From Hirundichthys speculiger (lineage: Eukaryota; Chordata; Actinopteri; Beloniformes; Exocoetidae), in assembly GCA_018398805.1 (NCBI GenBank), contig JAGFBZ010002315.1, forward strand, positions 1 to 64,000: 64,000 nt of DNA, written 5' to 3'. The notes under the pieces are model-generated. The model was not told the origin of the DNA. It saw nothing but the letters and a program-made list of their open reading frames with translations, and did not search any database. Each line of letters starts with the position of its first letter. Positions within the stretch are counted from its first letter, which is position 1. This document shows positions 44,501-55,041 of the stretch, piece after piece. Position numbers and translations under genes: made by a program.

Positions 44501-47500
44501 TATAGACTTCCAAAGGTTATTAAAAATCAGGGAGAACAATGCCAGAAGTTGTCAGAGGAAAGGAGGCGCTTGTGGTTAGCAAAGCTAAACCAAGACCTGC
44601 GTGGCTTAAAAATCTGGACAGCATCCGAATTTGTTCGGCCCATTTCGTGTCGGGTAAGTTAAGTGTAATGTTGTTAGCTCTTAATTTCACCCATGAACAA
44701 TTATCAAGAAAAAAAGCTCTTAATTTCTAGTCTAATGATAATATCAAGCTACCACCTAGCTACGCTAGCAGCAACAGAGTTCTTAAAACGTAGAGCTACA
44801 ATGTGCTATATTTCTCATTGAATTCCAGGTAAAAGGTCTGACCTTTATCAAAAGGATGATCCCAGATTGGGTCCATCTGTTGGAATGACGGGTAGAAACC
44901 AGCTAGTTTAGTTTACGATGTCGTGGGTATTCCAATCGAAGGGAGGCTCTCCGGCTCGTCGTTGCTCCAAGACGAGGGAGCTAACTCGTACGGATCGGCA
45001 CCACCCACACAAACTGTAACTTTTCAGAATATCGTTCCCTTTCCCGTGGACCAAGTCCTTCTCTGGATGTTTTTGCGTCTGTCTGTAACGCCTTTTGAAG
45101 AGCTTTTCTGTGGTTTATCCGTCCTTTATCCACGGTCGTTAGCATTGATCCAGCGGTGTGTTTACATCCGAGTACCTCCAAGATGGCCGCGCATCCGGGT
45201 CACTGACCAAAACATAACATAGGTGAAAACCCTCTATTAGTTTTAAATCTGTTAGAGTAGCTGTGCGTGTGGCGTTGCAGGAGGATTTTCTTAACTCTCC
45301 TTCTCCTCAGGATCTTTATGCCTTCATGGAAAGATGACAGACTCCTTTTGAGTCAAATGTTGTAACTATCGGGCTGATAACAGGAAATTATGACGTCATC
45401 CCGATAACTCCGATATCAGGACGAACAGCCCCGATAACATTTATATTTTTGTCAACACAGCAGTGCCTCGCTCCCTCTGAGTCTTGAATGACCAGCAGTG
45501 AATGTTATGTTCAAGTGACGTTGGCATAATCAGAAAAACGATTTCTCAGTAAGGAAAATCAAGAATACCCCCTCATGCTAGAAAACAATTTGTTAGCTCG
45601 ATCATAATTTCGGTAGTTGCTGACTTGAATTGATATTTGCAGTATTTTCCCACATGTTACACATAAAAATAGAGAAAATAGATAAGGCTGAAAGAACGAC
45701 TAGCAAATGAGGGAACGGAGGAATTTACGTTACACCTTGAATGCAGCATTGCGGAACAGTGCGCTGAAAAAAAAACATGGCGGTGATGGTGTAGAACTTC
45801 GTTAAAGTTTCAGAAGAAGTTAGTTCGCTCGTTATTTGTGACAAATGCTCCAAGCGAAGGAGGGAGAAATAGCACAAGCTTTAATACGTCAAACCTGATC
45901 AGCCAACTGAAACATAACCGTCGCTTCCATGGAGTTTTGAAATCACGCTAACATGAGCTAACATGAGCTAACATGAGCCAGCTAACAGCAGGTCTCTCCT
46001 CTCCATCATCTCGCTCATCTAAAGCTTCCATGAGATTAAAAAAAAAACCCAACACATCCTTATCTGGTATCAGTAGGTACCAGATGTGAAGCTCAGTGGC
46101 GTTTAACTGTTAGAAACTAATCTACCGTAGAGTGTAATAGAGAGCAAAACTGTTTCCATGTATACTAATAGCAGTTCTAGCTACTATACCAGAACCTGGC
46201 AGAAAGGACAGTTTATAAAATCCTCCACCGGCGGTGACGGAGGACACGTGAGGCAGCGGGACGTTCGTTTCTGTGAGATCACGTGGCTCAGAGAAAACAA
46301 AGAAGTGCCGGGGCTCCAGCTGTTGTGTTAACATCTGTGCAGATGTGGAGTTCCTGCGCTCCGTGCTGCCCCCCACCACCGACCCCGCCTTCTTCCAGTT
46401 CCTGCGAGGCCTGGACTGCTCGGGCGTGACGCTCCGCTCCGTCCCAGAGGGCACCGTGGTGTTCGCCCGGGTGAGCGTGGGGGGGGGGGGACGGGGGGGC
46501 ACCGTGGGTGTGAAGGGGTCAGAGGGAGTAACGGCTGCTGCGTCTCTAACATCTGCAGGTGCCTCTGATGGAGGTGGAGGGTCCACTGGCTGTGGTCCAG
46601 CTGCTGGAGACCAGCTTACTGTGTCTGGTGAACTACGCCAGGTAACCACAAGCTGCACACGGACGTTCCTGTCATCTTTGAACTGATGTTTAAAGTGTTA
46701 CATCACAAGGTTTTTGCTTTTGTCCCTAGAAGTGAAACTTGTTTTGTGAACTGATTTATTTCCTGAAGACCTTTTCTTCTGATGTCACTATAAAATCAGT
46801 CCACTTATTATTAGGGCTGGGCAACAATTAAAATTTTTAATCCCGATTAATCGCATTGTATACGGAAAATCAAATAATGAATTCAAAAGTAGTGTAAAGG
46901 TCACTTTTATTTAAATGTTCTGCTGCCATATGAACTAAAGTGTCATAACATTTGTTGTTCAAACACTTTTAACATCAGCACTTGTCAGTAACACATATTT
47001 AGTGTAAATCTCATCTTTAAAAATAGAATAAATAAAATAAAGCTTATTGCCACTGCCAGGGCATTAATGTTATCCTGTTTTTATAAAAAAAATTAAAAAA
47101 AAGTCTACCAACAAAATCCTAACAATCTAGAGGCCACAATCAGAACATTAAAACATTAATTTCTGAGGTAACAGCAGAAACTTTTAACGGGGAGTTCAAC
47201 TTGTCAGTTGTTACAAATAACCTTGTTTCTGTTGAATCCTCCATCTGGGAGAACTTAAAAATGAAAATGTCCACGTTAAAGTTCAGTAACTTTATCAATC
47301 CGTAATTATCTGTGTATCATATTTTTTTTAATTGTCATTCAAAAATTTAAAAAGTGACTTTTATTTTTTATTTTTTAATCTAACACAAAAAAACAAAAAA
47401 AATGTCTGTTTTTTTATATTTCAATTTTAGCAAACAGGCCACGGGACTGAATTTGTTTTTAATATTTTATTGTCTGGTTCACGTGACCCAGAAATGGCTT

Positions 47501-50500
47501 TGTTTTATAATCAAGGAACAGACTTTCTGTTGTCATTACACATCTGTGCCACTAGATGGAGCCGCACTGCAGTAACCAGCTAGAGAACAGCAGGACAGTG
47601 AACACATGGAGCAGATCTGATGGAACATGGAGGAATGACGCCATCGTCTTGAACAAAGAATTTTATTTTTAGACAGAATTGTTAATATTGCTACCTGAGT
47701 TGCTACCTGAACTGTAAAGTTCACTGATTTTTACCGTTCTCCATGCTCGTTTTAGCTTTATCTGCCAAGTGTCTTCTGGTTCCGCAGCAGCCAGTAACAG
47801 ACCTTTCAAAACAAAAGCATGTGAGCAACATGCGTTAACGCGCGATAAAATAAATGTCGGCGTTAATAAATTAATGCGTTAACCCGATAATAACACGTTA
47901 ACTTGCCCAGCCCTAGTTATTACACCTAACAGCTGATTTAAGTGCAGACCAACATCAGCCTGCTGACTGCGGTTCGTGGAGCCGCCAGCTTCGGTCTAAA
48001 CTGGCGCAGTGATGTCACGTTCCCTCTCTCTCCTCCCTGTTGTCAGTCTGGTGTGCAGCAACGCCGCCCGCTTCCGCCTGGCGGCCGGACCCGGCAGGCA
48101 GCTGCTGGAGATGGGCCTCCGCAGGGCTCAAGGACCGGACGGAGGTCTCACCGCCTCGCGGTACTCTTACATCGGGGGTGAGTTTGAGCGCCGTGAAAGG
48201 TCGCTGCGCTGTTTTCCCCCGCGGACTCAGCCGCCCGGCATCTGTGTCTTCCAGGGTTCGATCTCACCAGCAACGTTCAAGCCGGCTTCCTGTTCGGGAT
48301 CCCCGTCTCGGGCACCATGGCGCACTCGTACGTCACTTCCTTCACCTCCCTGGAGGAGGTGTGGCCACAGGTGGGAACATGTGCACGCGTGCTCCTCGGA
48401 TCGTCGCGGCGTGTTCGGCGGAGCGTCCCAGAAGGAGGACGTCTCTCGTTGTCCTGATGCCGTCTCTGTCTCCACTCAGACCCTGGCGGCCCTGAACGGG
48501 GACTCCCATCCGGTCGATGTCATCTCTCTGACCAAAGGGATGCTCAATCAAGTGTGTGAGCTTCTGGGAGCGGCGCCTGGGAAGATCCGCGAGGGCGAGC
48601 TGGCCGCCTTCGTGTCTTACGCCATCGCCTACCCCCACAACTTCCTCCCCGTGATTGACAGCTACAGCGTGAGCTGGTAACTGCTGATGCAGCGTCGCAT
48701 TCAAACCCAAAATCCTTCCTGTCTGTTTTTCCTTCTTTCTTCTTATTACACAGATTCTACCTGTCAGTGTCCTTTCACCTGCTCGCAGAGGCTTTGATTG
48801 ATCCATTTTGACCTAAATGAAGGAGAAAGAAATAAAAAAGTCTGGGAGCAGGCGACAGATTTCAGGATTAGCTGTGTCTTCGTGTGTCTGGTCTCAGCAG
48901 CGGCCTGCTGAACTTCTGCGCCGTGGCGCTGTCGCTGTACGAGCTGGGCTACCAACCCGTGGGGGTTCGCCTGGACAGCGGGGACCTCTGCCGACAGTCC
49001 GTCGAAGTGCGTCGCGTCTTCAGGCTCTGCGGCGAGCGGTGAGTGAAGCGGCACGTTGCGTGAGCTCCAACTGATATCCCCCCACCCCCCCGACCCGTAT
49101 CCACTCGACTCCTCTTTGTGTCCGCCTCGCACGCGCAGCTTCTCCGTCCCCGCCTTCGATTCCCTGATCATCGTGGGCACCAACAACATCTCGGAGAAGA
49201 GCGTGGCCGAGCTCAGCGGGAAGGTAAGCGACCGGGGTGGTCGTTGGTCGTGAAAACCCCTCTCATCCTGAGACTGACCTGCTTTTGTCCCGGCTGCTCT
49301 GACTCAGGAGAACGAGATCAACGTGGTGGGTGTCGGGACGCATCTGGTCACCTGCACCAAGCAGCCTTCCCTCGGCTGCGTGTACAAGGTAATCCAACAG
49401 GAACGCTAGCGGGTCCTAGCGGTCTCCTCGCTTCCCCCGGTTTTGCTAACGTCTGTCTGGTGTTTGTGAATGTGCACCAGCTGGTGGAGGTCAGAGGAAG
49501 ACCCACGATGAAGATCAGCGAGGACCCAGAGAAAAGCACTGTTCCCGGGAGGAAAGCTGTCTACCGGCTCATAGACGCTGAGGGTGGGACTCTACTCACG
49601 CTACACTGTGGCTCCGCCCTCTTATACTTATATTTTGTTATATTTGTATTGGGGATGCACGATAACTGTTTTTTAAAACCGATACCAATAACCAATAACT
49701 TTCAGTTCCTAAAGTCCGATACCGATAACACACACATATACCTAAGATCATTACATCAATACTATGAACAAAATCAAAAATAGTTTTGACTTTTTAAATG
49801 AACAGATATTTATTTATTATTTATTTTTTCCAATGAAAAACTATTGGAAGCCTCTCAAACATTTTCATAAAGCTATCAAACAAACGTATTTGATATCTCA
49901 CATTAACTTAAATAAGGTTCATTACTGACTGATATAAAAAATAAAGGCTCCTTGAACTGATGGAAATACATGCATCAGAATTACTAACTGAAAAAGATTA
50001 ACATTTAAAGAATTTTGGCTTGTTCTATTTAAATTGATACCTTTAATTAAAGTAAATGAGGTTCACTCGTAGAATTTACTCGGAGGATTCGTCACAAATA
50101 ACCACCAAACTATCTTCTTCTGAAACTTTAACAAAGTTCCACGCCGCCATATTTGTTGTGATCAGCGCTGTGCTGCAGGCTGCATTCAAGGTATAATGTA
50201 AATTCCCACGTTTCCTTGTTTGCTAGTCGGTCTTTCAGCTTTTTCTATTTTTTTTTCTTTTTTTATGTGTAACGTGGGAGAATATCAATGCGAATATCAA
50301 TTCAATTTAGCAACTACTAAAATTACGACCGAGTTAACGAGTTGTTTTCTAGCACTAGGGGGTATTTTTGATTTTCCTTATTGAGTAATCATTTTTCTGA
50401 TTATGCCGACGTCACTTGAACATAACATTCACTGCCGGTCATTCAAGGCTCAGAGGGAGCGAGACACTGCTGTGTTGACAAAAAAATATATGTTATCGGG

Positions 50501-52194
50501 GCTATTCGTCATGATATCGGACTTATCGGAATAACGTCATAATTTCCTGTTATCGGCCCGATAGTTATCGTGCACCCCTAATTTATATTCTTCTTCCCCT
50601 TGACCTTACTGATGCATGGTGAGCACTGATGCGGCTGTGGACCAGTTTTCCCACTTCCTTCTTCTCTGCAGGACATCCTTTTCTAGACCTGCTTTGTCTG
50701 GAGGCGGAGCCTCCCCCGGAGGCGGGAAGCCAGCTGAGCTGCTACCCTCTGGGGTCCGGTGACTCACCTGCCTCGGTCACCCCGGCCCAGGTGACCTGTC
50801 TGCGCCAGGAAGTGTTCGACAAGGGACAGGTGAGCGCGGACCGTGAATGAATGTGTAGAGGGAGCTCCAGGGAAATTTACAGTGATCACTTATTTTTCGC
50901 GGTTAATGGGGACCTGGTTTTCATTCTGCTGTCCCACGACACACACTACATTACCCATAAGGCCACACCATTACCCATAAGCCCACCTTCTTAAAGGGAC
51001 CAGGCTGGCTCACAACATTTCTTTGCTGCGAGAGAACGCACACAACATCCTGTGATGTTTCTGCAATTTTTTCTTGTTTTTTTTTAAATTTTTTAAATTT
51101 TTTTATATTATATATATTTCTGAAAAAAATTGGAACTTAAAGCGCGAATTGACGAGGGATCACTGTATTTCAGTGACACATTTTAAGGGCAGCACAGGCT
51201 GACTGAAGTGCATCACTGGCAAATAAAAACAGATGTATGGAATCCCAGTCCAGTCAGCACATAGGAAGGCTGAAGCAATGTAACAGCCAGCCAGCGGGTA
51301 TTTTATTATTATTATTATTAGCCGTTTTTTAACCAGGTTAGACGCACTGAGATCAAAAATATCTTTTACGAGGAAGACCTGGTCAACAACCATACGGACT
51401 CATCGCTTTGGACAAGTTGGAGTCGCCGGTACACAGGACTTACATGTGGTTTTGTCATCATTTCTACGTTGCTGGGCTTCACTGTCGGTCCGTTCCTCCG
51501 TGTGGGCGACTTTGAATTCCACATTTATTTGGAAATAATTTTGATGACTCTCCGGATGATTGTGCAGCAACAGAGACTTCTCTATGACCTTTGCTTATGT
51601 CTCTCCCCTTGGGCGTTGTAGCAACACCCACACCTAAATGCTCCAGTCCGGCAAACTGCCAAAAGTCTCCTTACAGTCGGAATACGTGTAGATGTTGAAT
51701 CTTTGGAGGGGAAACAGAAAAAGATAATTAAATTTGCAGCAGTTCAAAAAAAGTCTGTGATCCTCCGGATCTTCTGGGATGTTCAGCAGATGTTTCAAAG
51801 CAGTTGTAACATCTATGATGTCTTAGAAACGATGAAGGCAAACGTACTTTACAGTCTGGAAGGTGTTGAGCTTTACGTAACGGTGCGTCGCTGCTCTCTC
51901 CAGGTCACTCAGCCTCTGTGCAGCGCTGCAGAAACCAGAGCAAAGGTCCGGACGTCCCTCCAGACGATCCACTCTCGACACAAGAGGCTGCAGGAACCAG
52001 ACTCCTACACGGTGAGTCTCCGGCCGGTCCGAGTCGGCGCCGAGCAGCTCAGAGGCCCGACGAGCCGACTCCCTGATCACGAGCTCACTGGTCTTCTCTC
52101 CCACCAGGTGGCGCTGTCGGAGGACCTGCACAGCCTGGTCACAGAGCTCCAAAAATGCAGCAGCGACGACAGCAACTTTCTCTTAGCCAACTGA
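41541..52194 (+). CDS. naprt: Nicotinate phosphoribosyltransferase, 13 exons
   Basis: NAPRT converts nicotinate and PRPP, with ATP, to nicotinate mononucleotide, the first step of the Preiss-Handler NAD route, in the cytosol. Exons: 41541-41790, 46343-46470, 46559-46641, 48047-48177, 48255-48370, 48480-48676, 48898-49038, 49139-49223, 49308-49388, 49481-49583, 50672-50829, 51904-52011, 52108-52194; they join in frame to 555 residues (human about 538). Family motifs: [62 protein letters not shown] with the active-site His, [33 protein letters not shown] and [14 protein letters not shown]. Exon 1 has a frame excursion at 41705-41740 ([14 protein letters not shown] where [11 protein letters not shown] is expected). 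hAT-like insertions fill introns 3 and 10. The exon 6 donor (48677) leaves TG, joined to C at 48898. Confidence 0.95.
42326..42764. mobile_element. hAT-like element, TAGGGGTGAGTAT family, copy 2
   Basis: Perfect duplication GTGAGCAT at 42318-42325 and 42765-42772. The left end is TCGGGTTGAGTATTGGCAAG and the right end TTACACACCCCTA. About 50 bp of another repeat (ACTTTATTGATCCCATAAAG) interrupts it at 42556-42605. Confidence 0.85.
43092..43505. mobile_element. hAT-like element with CAGGGGTGTCAGACTC end
   Basis: CAGGGGTGTCAGACTCATTT at the left pairs with GTGTTTGACACATGTG at the right. Flanks TTGTAAGT and TCGTAAGG match at 6 of 8. GGGGGCCACATCAG and CGGCCCGCGGGCC lie just inside the ends, as in widespread vertebrate hAT families. 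Non-coding. Confidence 0.7.
44435..44935 (+). pseudogene. THAP-domain gene relic, two exons, frame broken
   Basis: From ATG 44435 the frame reads [20 protein letters not shown], the C-x4-C start of a THAP zinc finger (the usual spacing is C-x2-4-C). LEFYRLPKV and [14 protein letters not shown] follow. The second half, [15 protein letters not shown] with the C-x2-H pair, is in another frame; a shift of about two bases falls near 44605. A donor GTAAGT follows at 44654, and an acceptor before 44829 opens [12 protein letters not shown], a common continuation in fish THAP proteins, before that frame also drifts. THAP domains bind DNA and are related to P-element transposase. YY1-like CCATCTTGG motifs lie upstream (44366) and downstream (AAGATGGCCGC, 45180). 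It could be a decayed host THAP gene or part of a mobile family. Confidence 0.6.
45363..46038. mobile_element. hAT-like element, TAGGGATGCACGATAAC family, copy 5 (truncated)
   Basis: Inverted copy beginning AACTATCGGGCTGATAACAGG and stopping at CCATGAGATT, about half of the full length. Both terminal repeats are missing. It lies in NAPRT intron 1. Confidence 0.75.
46812..47915. mobile_element. hAT-like element, TAGGGCTGGGC family, copy 2
   Basis: 1104 bp in NAPRT intron 3. Ends TAGGGCTGGGCAACAATT and AACTTGCCCAGCCCTA are intact. Flanks CTTATTAT and GTTATTAC match at 6 of 8. It shows what the left tip of the copy at 15219 should be. Non-coding. Confidence 0.82.
49650..50580. mobile_element. 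hAT-like element, TAGGGATGCACGATAAC family, copy 6
   Basis: Full-length copy in NAPRT intron 10 with ends TGGGGATGCACGATAACTG and AGTTATCGTGCACCCCTA. Flanks ATTTGTAT (49642-49649) and ATTTATAT (50581-50588) match at 7 of 8, supporting a hAT-type insertion. It starts 67 bp after the exon 10 donor and ends 92 bp before exon 11. Confidence 0.85.
50880..51165. mobile_element. TA-flanked DNA transposon, CAGTGATCCCT family, copy 4 (deleted)
   Basis: Both ends (CAGTGATCACTTATTTTTCG and GAGGGATCACTG) and both TA flanks remain, but most of the middle is missing. Inverted relative to copy 1; in NAPRT intron 11. Confidence 0.75.
51320..51395. repeat. Dispersed repeat tail, CACTGAGATCAAAAATATC type
   Basis: Related to 40325-40415: AACCAGGTTAGACGCACTG, then ATCTTTTACGAGG and GACCTGG. 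Probably the 3' end of an old retroposon, in NAPRT intron 11. Confidence 0.45.
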
Positions 52195-52397
52195 ACAATC
52201 TTTTTCTTTTTATTTCTTTTTTTTTTTTTTTCTTTTACTAAAATGTGCCTCAGAGAACAGAAGCCCATCAGCGTTGATGTCCCGCTCCCCAAACAGAGAT
52301 TCACAGTCGTGGCGAAAGAAACAGAGCTCTGCACTGGTTTGTTGGGAATCCCGTCGGACGCAGCAAATCATCGACCGTATTTTCCGGAACTCCTACC

Positions 52398-53125
52398 TCC
52401 ATCTGTGCACTCGTTCCTCCATCGTCTGTGGACTCATCCCTCCGTCTGTGGACTCATCCCTCCGTCTGTGGACTCATCCCTCCGTCTGTGGACTCGTCCC
52501 TCCGTCTGTGGACTCGTTTCTCCATCCATCTGTGCACTCGTTCCTCCATCGTCTGTGGACTCGTCCCTCCGTCTATGGACTCGTTCCTCCATCGTCTGTG
52601 GACTCGTTCCTCCGTCTGTGGACTCGTTCCTCCATCTGTAGACTCGTTCCTCCATCGTCTGTGGACTCGTTCTTCCGTCTGTGGACTAGTTCCTCCGTCT
52701 GTGGACTCGTTCCTCCATCTGTGGACTCATTCCTCCATCTGTGGACTCGTTCCTCCAGCTGTGGACTCGTTCCTCCATCTGTGGACTCGTTCCTCCATCT
52801 GTGGACTCGTTCCTCCATCTATGGACTCGTTCCTCCATCATCTGTGGACTTGTTCTTCCGTCCGTGGACTCGTTCCTCCATCTGTGGACTCGTTCCTCCA
52901 GCTGTGGACTCGTTCCTTCATCTGTGGACTCGTTCCTCCATCTGTGGACTCGTTCCTCCATCTGTGGACTCGTTCCTCCATCTGTGGACTCGTTCCTCCA
53001 TCTGTGGACTCGTTCCTCCATCTGTGAACTCGTTCCTCCATCTGTGGACTCGTTCCTCCTTCTGTGGACTCGTTCCTCCATCTGTGGACTCGTTCCTCCA
53101 GCTGTGGACTCGTTCCTCTATCTCT
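52398..53125 (+). repeat. 20-bp minisatellite downstream of NAPRT
   Basis: About 35 tandem copies of TCTGTGGACTCGTTCCTCCA with point changes and a few longer variant units at the left. Because 20 is not a multiple of three and the unit lacks stops, all frames stay open on both strands, producing spurious proteins of up to 298 codons. It begins about 200 bp past the NAPRT stop and may be in its 3' untranslated region. Confidence 0.92.
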
Positions 53126-55041
53126 GTCCATCTTTCAGTCCCTGGTTCTCCTTCTCTGATTGGTTCATAGCTGTCAGAGGTTCCTCTGCTTCTCTTCAGT
53201 CTCTGACTAGTTTCTCTCCAAACTTTCTGCTCCGTTACTGTTTCCAGCTGCTGATTTTATCATCTTCAGGTTAAATTCTGCAGTAGAGATTTTTCTTTTT
53301 GGTCTCATATCTGTGTTCTCTCAGTCTTTTTGGTTTTACTCTTGTCATTTTTTTCAGTATCAGTGTTCAGTTGTTGTGAGTGTGTAGACGATGTCCTGTT
53401 GTTGTCATGGAGACATGGAGGATACCTATAGTCCGTAAAATACAGTAAATCAATCTCATTAAAGGTATGCTCCTCTGCTGGTAGCTGCTTGGACAGTTTC
53501 AGGAGCCGTTTACTGCAGCCCAGCCCAGTGTTTGAGGAATAATTTGGTTCATTAAGTGATTAATTAAAAGTCTGGACGTCTCCGTTGGTTGGTTCTTGGT
53601 ATCTTCATTCATCTTCATCAAAGCTGAAGCTGCAAAACACGGAACATATTTGGAAAAACTAAAGCACAAAATGAGCTCTTGAACTTTAAACTTTATTAAA
53701 ACTTCATTTACGGACAAATAGAAATTTGAAAAAAAAAAAACAAGTTTAGACGACAAGTACGTGCTGACTGATCAGTATACATGCCAAACATGTATGGAAA
53801 CATACCTCAAATGTACTTGACTTTGTACGTCTGTAGATATCTGTATTCGTGAACATCTATTAAACTTGGACGTGACTTCACGGTTTGATCCTGACTGGTG
53901 TTTGTGCAGCAGCAGGTGGCGCCGTTGCCCTGCAGTCCTGGCGGCGCCGAGTCGATCCCCATCACTGTCGTCGAACGAGACGCGTCATCTCTGAACGCGC
54001 TCATTACTTTCACTTCGTTTCTCAGATCTGGCGCCCCCCAGTGGACAGAACAATAATGTCACTGGGATTTTGCTTTGTTTTTTTTGTTTTTTTTGTGTGT
54101 GTGTAGAGCTTCAAGTTTCGTACGTTGTCTTGTCTTCCTGTGCGTCTTTGACTCGGAGCAACAAAGCTGGTCTCCAGGGACCGGCTGGCCGCCTGACATG
54201 TGAAGAACATGTGCTCAAGCTCTGATTGGCTGACCGGCGGCAGCGGCGGGATCGCCGGTACAACCCGGCGTACATATGGAGCTGATTAGGCGATGACATC
54301 ATCCATGACCGTTTCATCTCTTTGAGGTGCACCAGGCAGCACTCACTCATCCCACATCTGAGCCTCTTTACAACTTAACAGATGTTTCGGTGCTAGGACA
54401 ACGATTCCAGTCCTTCCTTAAAGTAGCAAAGGAATGTCAAGGTTCTGCATCCACAATCTCGCCGAAGTAAAAGTGCAGAAGCGTCAAGAAGAATCCCTTG
54501 AAGTTTGGAACAAAAGTGCACAGAAGCCAGATTCTCCTGGAGCTGGGTTTCATCTAAAGGTTTAAAAAAAAGGATCAAACGAATGTGAACGTCTCAGACA
54601 TGTGATTTGTGAGGCCTGCAGACTCTTAATTAAATCTCCAGCTTGCTGTTTGTGTTTACAAAGCCCCGCCAGAATAAAAGCTGCACACTAATATTGGGTT
54701 GGAGCTCCTCCAGCTCTGACGAAGGCACGTTCACCGCGCGTCAGTGCCACGTCATTTTCTTCTAAAATGAGATCTGAAACGTGTTTTGGCCCCTTTAATA
54801 TTTATTGATTTTGTAAACTAACTGCAACACCTCAAAGTCCATCCTGTAGGCCAGTGGTTCTGGTCAGAACTCTGTTCTGAATGAGCTGAAGACCAGACAT
54901 GGAGTTTGACACACGTGATAACAAGCTAAATGACACCTCATCCTCATTTCCAGCCGAATATGTGGAATTATAGGTCTGTTTTGAGGTAAATGATATTCAT
55001 CACACATGTTGGAAAGAAAACTGCAGTAGCAGACAGCTGCT
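53126..55041. other. Intergenic stretch between NAPRT and the minisatellite transposon
   Basis: No coding exon recognised on either strand. The short frames at 53807-54350 have no recognisable domain. A possible variant poly-A signal ATTAAA for NAPRT lies at 53458, weakly supported. Confidence 0.4.

Larger units (their letters stand above)
41791..46342 (+). other. NAPRT intron 1, with embedded transposons and a THAP relic
   Basis: A 4.5-kb intron holding hAT-like elements (42326-42764, 43092-43505, 45363-46038) and the broken THAP gene (44435-44935). The remainder shows no coding signal; the frame 43567-43851 has hydrophobic stretches but no family resemblance I can name. Confidence 0.6.

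Noticed and set aside
52274..53170. Open frames of 199-298 codons with repeated VDSFLHLWTRSS, and minus-strand counterparts
   Set aside because: Product of the 20-bp minisatellite after NAPRT; no splice or domain support.
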